Below are positions 57,415-64,000 of a stretch of DNA of 64,000 nucleotides, piece by piece. Source of the stretch: Pseudobacteriovorax antillogorgiicola (GTDB lineage: Bacteria > Bdellovibrionota_B > Oligoflexia > Oligoflexales > Oligoflexaceae); NCBI RefSeq assembly GCF_900177345.1, contig NZ_FWZT01000007.1, forward strand, positions 1-64,000. Reading direction: 5' to 3'. Position numbers and translations under genes: made by a program. Under the pieces are notes generated by a model. The model did not search any database, was not told the origin of the DNA, and saw nothing but the letters and a program-made list of their open reading frames with translations. How positions within the stretch are numbered: position 1 is the stretch's first letter; each line of letters opens with the position of its first letter.

Positions 57415-59208
57415 TTAATTCCTAGAGAATTGACGAAGCTCCTTTAAAAGTCTTTCCTTGCTCACGGCCCCGGCGATTCTCACTGACTTGGAAAGGTCGC
57501 CGTTACTGGGCACAAGGACTAATGTCGGTAAGCCTGGCATATTATACTTTTCCACCAGAGCTTCGTTCTCATCGTTGATTTCTGTTAGATCCAGCTTAAT
57601 CAATACCCAGTTTTTTTGCAGCTCAGAAATAACCTCTTGGTCCTGGAAAATCGTGGCATCCATCTCGCGACAGGCTACACACCAATCGGCCCAACCATCA
57701 ACGAGTACTGGCAAATTCTTTTCCGCCGCCATTTCGTAGCCTGCAGTCTCAGTTTTTAACCAGTCTAGCTTTGCTGTAACGTTGCCGCCGGTGAGAATTT
57801 GCGCCACTCCAAATAGGGCGATACCTAAAAAGGCCGTGGGCAGAGTGATCAGTCCTTTATTGTTTTCCTGGCGCAACACGCCCGCCACTAAGAAGGATAG
57901 AACACCAAATGCGATAAATGAGCCGATCGCAACGTGCTGCCAGTATCCTTGAACCGGTTGCAAGAGCTGGTAAGCAGGGGTTTTCAGGTAGTATAGGGCC
58001 AAGGCAAACATGATACCTGCAAAAGCGACCTTTACACCGACTTGAATTTTCGGAGAAACCTGGAGTTTAGTAACCTTGGAAGCTGCCATACCCAGGAATA
58101 CATATGGCAAAGCAAAGCCGATACTATACAGTGTAAACAGTCCCAGAGATAGCCGAGGGTCGTTGAGCTTGGCGGAGTAGATCAGAAGAGCGCCTAGAAT
58201 TGGGCCCGTACAAGGTGCTGCCACTAGCCCGGCACCTGTTCCCATCAGGAAGGTGTTCAGCCGTGAAGATTTTCCACTTCCTAGCTGGTTACCTATTGTT
58301 TGCAATTTGGCAAAATTTACGAAACCAAGCATGCTTAGCCCGAGGCCGATGAACAAGATACCGAAGGCGGCATTGACCACTGGATTCGCAAGTAGAGAAC
58401 CGAACAGGCCACCCGTGGCCGCCACGATGCTTCCTATCGCAGTATAAGTTACGACGATGCCAAGAGCGTATAGGATTGAACTAGACTTAGCTGTCTCTCC
58501 TTGGCGGCCTAGAAGCCGAATAGTTATTGGTATCATCGGAAACACACATGGGGTTAAGTTGGTGGCGAGCCCACCCAAAAACACGACAATCAGGAGTAGC
58601 CATAAAGGCAGCGCTCCTTGCTCCAGTTTTTGAGCAAACTCTTCTTCTACGCTACCCTCTGTGGCAGTCCAAGAACCCTCTGTGATCTGATCGTTGGTCT
58701 TCACAGCGGCGATGACTTCGGTTTCATCCTTAAAGACAGGTAACTCTAAGTTCAGCGTATAAGGAAACAGGCAGATGCGCTCAGTACAGCCAAGGAAGGT
58801 CACTTGAACCGGAAATGTAGCTGCCTGATAGGGCTCAAGGCTCGAAAATTGAAAGATAAAATCCCCACCAAAAAAGACATCCACCATGCCGCCGTTCACA
58901 GGGTCTACCTGACGTCGGGTGTCAGGCAAGCTTTTGTTTATGATTTTAGTCCCTTCAGGACCTTCTACCTTGAGTTTATCGGCATAAATCGTGAAATTTT
59001 GGCGAGTTTCGAGCCTAAGGCCTAGCTCAATGACGCCAGCCTGGTTGATCCGTGCGTCGACCCCTGACCAGAGGATGACATCCGTTGGCTTTAGGTCGAG
59101 ATCCACTGTTTGATCCCCAAGATCTCCAGTGAATTGGGAAAAAGCGGACGAAGACGGGACCATTAGAAACAGGGCTGTTGTCAATAAAAGCATTGATTTT
59201 CGCAGCAT
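57415..59208 (-). CDS. dsbD: Thiol:disulfide interchange protein DsbD
   Basis: About 597 residues carrying electrons from cytoplasmic thioredoxin to periplasmic proteins. A signal peptide is followed by an N-terminal DsbD domain with Cys pair CTERIC. Eight membrane helices have the first active Cys in LTPCVFPMIPITI and the second in APCTGPILG. The C-terminal thioredoxin domain has WCVAC in DGWADWCVACREMD. ATG at 59208 follows GGAAGAG. Its stop is 1 nt from the patatin start, so all four minus-strand genes may be one transcript. Confidence 0.93.
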   Translation of the reverse strand: MLRKSMLLLTTALFLMVPSSSAFSQFTGDLGDQTVDLDLKPTDVILWSGVDARINQAGVIELGLRLETRQNFTIYADKLKVEGPEGTKIINKSLPDTRRQVDPVNGGMVDVFFGGDFIFQFSSLEPYQAATFPVQVTFLGCTERICLFPYTLNLELPVFKDETEVIAAVKTNDQITEGSWTATEGSVEEEFAQKLEQGALPLWLLLIVVFLGGLATNLTPCVFPMIPITIRLLGRQGETAKSSSILYALGIVVTYTAIGSIVAATGGLFGSLLANPVVNAAFGILFIGLGLSMLGFVNFAKLQTIGNQLGSGKSSRLNTFLMGTGAGLVAAPCTGPILGALLIYSAKLNDPRLSLGLFTLYSIGFALPYVFLGMAASKVTKLQVSPKIQVGVKVAFAGIMFALALYYLKTPAYQLLQPVQGYWQHVAIGSFIAFGVLSFLVAGVLRQENNKGLITLPTAFLGIALFGVAQILTGGNVTAKLDWLKTETAGYEMAAEKNLPVLVDGWADWCVACREMDATIFQDQEVISELQKNWVLIKLDLTEINDENEALVEKYNMPGLPTLVLVPSNGDLSKSVRIAGAVSKERLLKELRQFSRN

Positions 59209-59568
59209 GGAGATTCTCTTCCTCAAGGTTAACGGGCAGCTTCGCCAGCATATATCGGAAAGTTTAAGAGTCTTCTAAACCCCTGCATTAATTTGTGCCT
59301 TTGGGCTCAGGATCGTTCTGATTAATGATTCGTAGCAGACCATGAAAAGTGACATTTTTCGTCTACATCGAGCCCTTATTATGCAAATGAACTAGTGAGT
59401 CGGCTTGGATTGGTCAAAAGGTGATGGTTGGAGGCCAATTTCAGGAATCCTGGCTTGACTTCTCGGCTTTGATTGCGTAGTAGATGATTTCCCTTGCGTG
59501 TATTGGTTCGAGAAGCTTAGGGATCATTTAATACGCAAACATATTAAAAAACGTAATGGAAGCGCAAG
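59209..59568. other. Divergent intergenic region between dsbD and rplX
   Basis: About 360 bp between the divergent dsbD and rplX starts. The right half carries the proposed rplX promoter listed separately. No stable terminator-like hairpin, repeat or small gene was recognised. The last 50 bp before rplX are A-rich. Confidence 0.4.
59455..59483 (+). promoter_or_regulatory. Possible promoter of rplX
   Basis: TTGACT (59455-59460) is followed after 17 nt by TAGTAG (59478-59483). The -35 box is strong and the -10 is weak. It would give an 80-nt leader. Confidence 0.3.
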
Positions 59569-59907
59569 ATGGCAGAACAAACCAAGTATCAAGTAAAGTG
59601 TAAACTGGTAAAAGGCGACGAAGTCGTTGTTCTTACAGGTAAGTCTAAAGGCGAAACTGGTAAGATCGATCGCGTTAGCCGCAAGTCAGGTAAAGTCTAC
59701 GTTGGCGGCGTAAACCTAGCTAAGAGACACACTCGTCCTGGTACAACCAGCGAAGAAGGTGGAATCCTAGACAAGGCCATGCCTCTTGATATTAGCAACG
59801 TAGCCCTTGTAGATCCTAAAACGAAGAAGCCGACTCGCGTTGGTTACAAGTTGCAGGACGGCAAAAAGGTACGCTTTGCAAAGGCTTCTGGAACAGTCCT
59901 AAGCTAA
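59569..59907 (+). CDS. rplX: 50S ribosomal protein L24 (stand-alone gene)
   Basis: A 112-residue ribosomal protein with the KOW motif GDEVVVLTGKSKGETGKIDR (about residues 16-35), and GGVNLAKRHTRP and GGILDKAMPLDISNVALVDP as in L24. L24 starts 50S assembly by binding 23S rRNA. In most bacteria rplX sits in the spc operon between rplN and rplE; here it is alone, with its own leader and terminator. No frameshift or missing core motif is seen, so it appears functional. Confidence 0.95.
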   Translation: MAEQTKYQVKCKLVKGDEVVVLTGKSKGETGKIDRVSRKSGKVYVGGVNLAKRHTRPGTTSEEGGILDKAMPLDISNVALVDPKTKKPTRVGYKLQDGKKVRFAKASGTVLS

Positions 59908-59929
59908 GTTCCGAATCAAATAGCACATG

Positions 59930-59961
59930 AAAAAAGCGTGGGTTTAGCCCGCGCTTTTTTT
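59930..59961. terminator. Bidirectional intrinsic terminator after rplX
   Basis: The stem AAAAAAGCG-GGG pairs with CCC-CGCTTTTTT around a short loop, with one T-G or bulge position, and ends in a T-run on both strands. It serves rplX and lies at the end of the convergent peroxidase gene, whose stop codon (59944-59946) falls within the hairpin. Confidence 0.9.
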
Positions 59962-61392
59962 GTTGGTTTCTTGGCGACTCACCTGAAGGATGTTCCATTC
60001 AGACTGTAGGGATTCGAGGAACAGCTTGAGCTGTTGTCTCTCTTCATCACTCCACTGGAAACGAGGGATCGATTCCGAGCGATGGCCAATCGCTGGCTCT
60101 TGATCGTGATCTTCATAGTGATCAAGAACTTGATCAATACTGTCAAACCGACCATCATGCATATAGGGCTTGGTTTTTGCTAAATTGCGAAGGGTTGGTG
60201 TCTTGAAGGCCCCCATGACTTCAAAGTTTTCTAGATCGGCATACCTAAGTTCCATACATGCCTCCCGGTCTTGTGGCTCGATGGCCTCGCAGGGAACAGG
60301 GGATGTTTGGGCAAGAAGCAGGCCTCTAGCCCGACCAATGTCAAGTTTAGCGTGGCTTGGTAAGCCTATATTGTGAAACTGTTGGTCGCTCAAGAGGGGG
60401 CCGTTGTGGCAATTGATACAGCCACTCTCGGCGAAAACTTTGAACCCTTGCCACTGCTCTTCTCCAAATGATGAGTGAAAACCTTGGGGTGCTTGCTTTT
60501 GGTCCCCAAGCTTTGCCAAAAATTGATCGAAGGGGCTATTCACCGCATAAATTGTTCTTTGATAGGCTGCAACGGCGCGAGCGAAATTTAAGAATATCTG
60601 GTCCAGCTCTTTCTGAAGGTTTGGGCTAAGGCCCTGATAAGCAGCAATCCAATCTGAAGGCGGACTTTCTGAGTGGAGCATAGTTTGGGAAAACCAAGCG
60701 TAGGGTGACATCTTTTGATCAGCCGCCGCTTGAATGAACTCAGTTTGTAACGAAAAATCGGAAAGTGTGGCCACTCCATAGCTTGCCAGGCGCTGGCTCA
60801 TGTTTGTCTTAGCCTTAGGGTTTGGTGAAGCATGGAATCGTGGCGACTTAAGTAGGTGTTCCAGCTCCACTGAAATAGGATCGAAGAGAGCTTCATAAGA
60901 TTCTTTATAATGAAGAGCGATAGTCTGGGCAACTTGGCCACGGTTGCTGCCATGCTCAAGCCTTGCTTCGATAGGGCCCTTGGCTTGGGTTTCCAATGAG
61001 TGCGCTCTGCCATCCCAAAAAAACCATTCTAAAAGATAGGCATTGATAAGTGTTGGCGTATTGCGGTCGGTTGTACCCATGCCTGCAGCGGTCTTTAGAC
61101 CATCGGTAAAGTCTAGCTCCGGCTTATGGCAAGAACTGCAAGACACCGAGCCATCGGCTGAAAAGCGGTGATCGAAAAAGAGTCGTTGTCCAAGTTGCGC
61201 TAGTTGACGCTGCCGATCATTGATCTCGGGTGGAGCAATGCGGAGTGATCGAGCCTGGCGCACAAGATCTTGTTGACTGAGTTGCTGGCGCTCTGGACTC
61301 TGCCAAAATCCAGCCGTATCTGGCCAATAAATATAAGTCAGGATCGCTAGCGTCGCAGCTAGGTACGGGTTGAACATTTGCTTTGCTTTCAT
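59944..61392 (-). CDS. Diheme cytochrome c peroxidase / MauG-family protein
   Basis: A 482-residue exported protein with an N-terminal anchor or signal (7-26). Two heme sites are visible: CSSCHKPELDFTDG (Cys85, Cys88, His89) and CINCHNGPLLS near residue 323. GQRLFFDHRFS, DRNTPTLINA and FKTPTLRNLAKTKPYMHDG are family landmarks. It is longer than CcpA (about 330) because of an inserted region at 160-270. It may reduce peroxide or modify a protein; the substrate is unknown. It lies divergent from the caa3 oxidase genes. Confidence 0.88.
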   Translation of the reverse strand: MKAKQMFNPYLAATLAILTYIYWPDTAGFWQSPERQQLSQQDLVRQARSLRIAPPEINDRQRQLAQLGQRLFFDHRFSADGSVSCSSCHKPELDFTDGLKTAAGMGTTDRNTPTLINAYLLEWFFWDGRAHSLETQAKGPIEARLEHGSNRGQVAQTIALHYKESYEALFDPISVELEHLLKSPRFHASPNPKAKTNMSQRLASYGVATLSDFSLQTEFIQAAADQKMSPYAWFSQTMLHSESPPSDWIAAYQGLSPNLQKELDQIFLNFARAVAAYQRTIYAVNSPFDQFLAKLGDQKQAPQGFHSSFGEEQWQGFKVFAESGCINCHNGPLLSDQQFHNIGLPSHAKLDIGRARGLLLAQTSPVPCEAIEPQDREACMELRYADLENFEVMGAFKTPTLRNLAKTKPYMHDGRFDSIDQVLDHYEDHDQEPAIGHRSESIPRFQWSDEERQQLKLFLESLQSEWNILQVSRQETNKKSAG

Positions 61393-61777
61393 AAGGCCTC
61401 AAGTCAGTCAAAGTCTTCATTGTGCTTGTAGTATCGAAGCAAGTAATTGGCAAGATTGCGGCGCATATTTTTTGCAGATTAATCGGTGGGAATGTATATA
61501 ATAGGCACAACAAGCCTATGGGACATAGAAAAACTAGTGGTTTCGTAGTGGGTTTCCTGTAAGGGGGGTCAGGATCGAAGTCTTATTCTCTTTGTGCTGA
61601 TGGGCTTGGGCCGAGGTTTGTTGACGTAGAGACAGAGCAAAGTACCGGTAAGACCTCTTACTCCTTGCACTAATCTTTTACTTATTATAACAAATCTCGG
61701 TTAAGATAGCGGCAGATCTCCATATTTGCCGTGTTTCGTCGTTGGTTTCCCCATATTTAACGGAGTAGGTCTGGCCC
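61393..61777. other. Divergent region between peroxidase and coxB genes
   Basis: About 385 bp without a gene. On the plus strand TTGCAC (61665-61670) and TATAAC (61686-61691) with a 15-nt gap form a possible coxB promoter. No repeat or terminator is recognised. Confidence 0.35.
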
Positions 61778-62845
61778 ATGAAACATCCCATGAGATGGTT
61801 AAAGATTCTGTTAACCTTCAGCTTTCTCTTCAGTTTAACCTCGTGCTTTGAAAAGCTTCCCATGACTACCGTGCATAGTGTGACGGAGTGGGGCGCACAG
61901 ATTAACGAACTTTACCTCCTCACGACAGTCATCGTGACTTTTGTCTTTTTCGCGGTGGCAATTCCCTTCTGCTACGCAATTTGGAAATTTAGGGAAAAAG
62001 AAGGAGACACGAGGATTCCGGAGCAGATTCATGGTAATCATAAGCTAGAAGTCTTGTGGACATTGATTCCGATCGTACTCCTAATCTTTATCTTTATTCC
62101 GACCGTGCAATTGATCCTTTCGCGCTTTGAAGAGCCACCTAAGGATACCTTGAAGATTCAAGCCATTGCTCACCAGTGGTGGTGGGAATTCAAGTATCCC
62201 GATCTTGGGATTACAACCGCGAACGAGATGTATGTTCCAGAAGGAAAACACGTCACAATCGAGCTAACATCAGCTGACGTCATCCACAGTTTCTGGATTC
62301 CTCGCTGGGGTGGAAAAGTTGATAACCTACCCGGTGAAACCAACTACATCACGTACACAACTCCTGCTGTAGAAGATGCTGAGAATGGCGATTACTATCA
62401 AGGCCATTGCGTTGAGCTTTGCGGTCTGTCTCATGCTCGCATGCGCTACCAAGCTGTGGTCCTGCCTCAAGAAAGGTTCGATGCCTGGACTAAAGTTGCT
62501 CAGACCCCACCGACAGTCACAACGGCGCTTGAGAAAAAAGGCCAGGAACTGTTCATGTCAAAAACTTGCTTCACTTGTCATGCGATCGAAGGCACAACAG
62601 CACAGGGTAGAGTCGGTCCTGACCTTACCAACTTCGGTAGCCGTCGCATGCTAGCTGCGGGAACTTTGCCCAATGACAAGGAAGGCATGTACGAGTGGTT
62701 GCGTGATTCTGTTGATAGCAAGCCTCCATATCAAAACGTCAAGCCAGGTAGTTTGATGATTTTTGGTGAGGGCTTCGAGCTCACAGATGAAGATATTGAA
62801 GCTCTGACAGCGTATCTGCAGAACTCAACCGCAAAGACTTATTAA
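61778..62845 (+). CDS. coxB: Cytochrome c oxidase subunit II (caa3 type)
   Basis: A 355-residue subunit. It starts with a lipoprotein-type signal (FSLTSC, Cys23), has two membrane helices (about 42-65 and 85-110), and a cupredoxin domain. CuA ligands lie in GHCVELCGLSHARM (Cys211, Cys215, His219, Met222). A fused C-terminal cytochrome c domain has CFTCH (Cys264, Cys267, His268) and an axial Met in PGSLMIF. It takes electrons from a cytochrome c and passes them to subunit I. Followed 45 nt later by coxA. Confidence 0.96.
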   Translation: MKHPMRWLKILLTFSFLFSLTSCFEKLPMTTVHSVTEWGAQINELYLLTTVIVTFVFFAVAIPFCYAIWKFREKEGDTRIPEQIHGNHKLEVLWTLIPIVLLIFIFIPTVQLILSRFEEPPKDTLKIQAIAHQWWWEFKYPDLGITTANEMYVPEGKHVTIELTSADVIHSFWIPRWGGKVDNLPGETNYITYTTPAVEDAENGDYYQGHCVELCGLSHARMRYQAVVLPQERFDAWTKVAQTPPTVTTALEKKGQELFMSKTCFTCHAIEGTTAQGRVGPDLTNFGSRRMLAAGTLPNDKEGMYEWLRDSVDSKPPYQNVKPGSLMIFGEGFELTDEDIEALTAYLQNSTAKTY

Positions 62846-62890
62846 TAAACGTTCGATGACGTATTGCTCTCAGGAGGAATTTTTAGCGAT

Positions 62891-64000
62891 ATGAGTAGTT
62901 CAAGCTCTCCCAAAACAGGACTGTGGAGCTGGATAACCACAGTCGACCATAAACGAATCGGCATCATGTATGCCTTGGCTGCCTTCTTCTTTCTAATTTT
63001 CGGTGGTGTGGAAGCACTGCTCATGAGAACGCAGCTTCTCGTACCGAATAACGATTTTATCACAGCACGTACCTTTAACAGTATGGTGACGATGCATGGT
63101 ACGACCATGATCTTCTTGTTCGTCATGCCTCTAAGTGCCGCCTTTTTTAACTATCTCACACCGATCATGATCGGTGCTCGCGACGTTGCTTTCCCTCGCT
63201 TGAACGCCCTAAGTTTTTGGATCTTCCTCTTTGGTGGATTCCTTCTGAACTTTGGCTTCCTTGTGGACCAAGCGCCTCGCGGCGGATGGTTTGGCTACGC
63301 AAACCTTACCTCTCTTCAGTACACCCCAGACAAGTCTGCCGACTTTTGGGCCATGGGCTTGCAGGTGGTTGGTTTAGCGTCCCTGATCGCGTCCGTTAAC
63401 TTCTTTGTAACCATCCTTAACATGCGCTGTAAGGGCATGACCCTTCTCAAAATGCCGATGTTCATTTGGACGACTTTGGTGACTCAGGTACTTTTGATGC
63501 TTTCACTGCCAGTGATTACCGTCGCCCTTCTCATGGTGACTTTCGATCGACAGTTTGGTACTGGTTTCTTCAATCCAGCAGATGGTGGTCAGGTTATCTT
63601 GTGGCAGCATCTCTTCTGGGTTTTCGGTCACCCTGAAGTTTACATCCTAATCCTGCCAGCCATGGGTATCGTATCAGAGATCCTGGCAACGTTTTCGAAG
63701 AAGCCCCTATTCGGCTACTCCGTTATGGTTTATTCCAGCTGTGCTATTGGTTTCCTAGGCTTTGCTGTTTGGGCTCATCACATGTTCACCACAGGTATGG
63801 GGCCTTGGGCGACGACATTCTTCACCGCGGCAACCATGCTTATCGCGGTGCCTACCGGGGTTAAGATTTTTAACTGGATCTCAACGGTTTGGGGTGGTCG
63901 CATCAGCTTCACAACAGCCAACCTCTTCGGCCTCAGCTTTGTAGCTATGTTCACCCTGGGTGGTCTGTCTGGAATCATGCACTCTTCTGCGCCTATTGAC
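62891..64000 (+). CDS. coxA: Cytochrome c oxidase subunit I (truncated by window end)
   Basis: The first 370 residues of the heme-copper oxidase catalytic subunit; the frame is open to the last base of the window. It begins MSSSSSPKTGLWSWITTVDH. His69 in MVTMHGTTMIF is a low-spin heme ligand. The CuB site has His247 and the cross-linked Tyr251 in GHPEVYILILP, and His296-His297 in WAHHMFTTGM. The K/D-channel regions look normal for an A-type oxidase. ATG at 62891 follows AGGAGG by 13 nt, a rather long spacing. Confidence 0.96.
   Translation, partial: MSSSSSPKTGLWSWITTVDHKRIGIMYALAAFFFLIFGGVEALLMRTQLLVPNNDFITARTFNSMVTMHGTTMIFLFVMPLSAAFFNYLTPIMIGARDVAFPRLNALSFWIFLFGGFLLNFGFLVDQAPRGGWFGYANLTSLQYTPDKSADFWAMGLQVVGLASLIASVNFFVTILNMRCKGMTLLKMPMFIWTTLVTQVLLMLSLPVITVALLMVTFDRQFGTGFFNPADGGQVILWQHLFWVFGHPEVYILILPAMGIVSEILATFSKKPLFGYSVMVYSSCAIGFLGFAVWAHHMFTTGMGPWATTFFTAATMLIAVPTGVKIFNWISTVWGGRISFTTANLFGLSFVAMFTLGGLSGIMHSSAPID

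Overview
The window looks like a stretch of chromosome from a Gram-negative, aerobic bacterium with an outer membrane. Lipoproteins, outer-membrane barrel-like proteins, TonB/ExbBD, a meso-DAP-type MurE, LspA and a caa3-type oxidase support this. Domain choices such as DUF4360, AgmX/PglI-type C-termini, PilZ, STAS-zinc ribbon proteins, EgtB/EgtD, and an S8 protease with a Cys-plus-membrane-helix tail would fit the Bdellovibrionota (Oligoflexia) or nearby delta-type lineages. That placement is an inference from gene content; no 16S rRNA gene is present to test it. No prophage, insertion sequence with a transposase, or CRISPR array is visible.

Layout. 1-2.4 kb: a non-coding stretch with a perfect 29-bp inverted repeat, then an HTH/helical-repeat regulator, a possible 23-codon ORF and a SAM methyltransferase, the most accessory-looking part. 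2.5-3.6 kb: tRNA-Leu(CAA), a PilZ protein and a small zinc-ribbon protein. 3.8-9.7 kb: cobalamin-dependent methionine synthase (metH), a PAS histidine kinase, and two tandem STAS-zinc ribbon proteins. 10-15.2 kb: a sigma-54-type promoter with a DUF4360 secreted protein, DUF4389 and AgmX/PglI-like envelope proteins, a MOSC protein, a diheme cytochrome fused to a predicted outer-membrane barrel, and tatB. 15.3-22.5 kb: O-methyltransferase and transaldolase, then a thiamine operon thiC-thiO-thiS-thiG-thiDE behind a TPP riboswitch. 22.7-30.7 kb: small unknown proteins, a SUI1/YciH factor, the ergothioneine genes egtB-egtD, a HAD phosphatase, a DUF983 protein, yhbY, a barrel-like protein, hisS and a small lipoprotein. 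31-37.2 kb: lspA and a six-gene TonB2-type energy-transduction operon (DUF3450, extended ExbB, ExbB, ExbD, TonB, TPR) closed by a strong terminator. 37.2-44 kb: apt, rpsA with a hairpin-rich leader, an alpha/beta hydrolase that has lost its nucleophile, a Sel1-like lipoprotein, hmgA and murE. 44.0-44.4 kb: an intergenic cluster of four DnaA-box-like 9-mers. 44.4-51.2 kb: a subtilisin-like lipoprotein and a Bat-type operon (moxR, a DUF4381-like gene, a TPR/Gln-rich batC-like gene, batD, batE) with no vWA or DUF58 gene. 51.2-59.2 kb: a VTT/DedA-like protein, a lytic transglycosylase, maiA, sfsA, a patatin with an N-terminal receiver-like region, and dsbD. 59.5-64 kb: a solitary rplX, a MauG/CcpA-type diheme peroxidase, and cytochrome oxidase subunits II and I, the last cut by the window edge.

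How the genes work together. Several groups form pathways: thiamine synthesis under TPP control, ergothioneine synthesis, tyrosine/homogentisate breakdown split between hmgA and maiA about 12 kb apart, TonB-dependent energy transduction, and terminal respiration. Envelope maintenance is a recurring theme (MurE, lytic transglycosylase, LspA, DsbD, TatB, Bat proteins, patatin). The items most worth a second look are the cytochrome-barrel fusion, the vWA-less Bat operon, the DnaA-box cluster, the tandem STAS-zinc ribbon pair, the Asn-for-Ser hydrolase, and the regulator/micro-ORF/methyltransferase unit.
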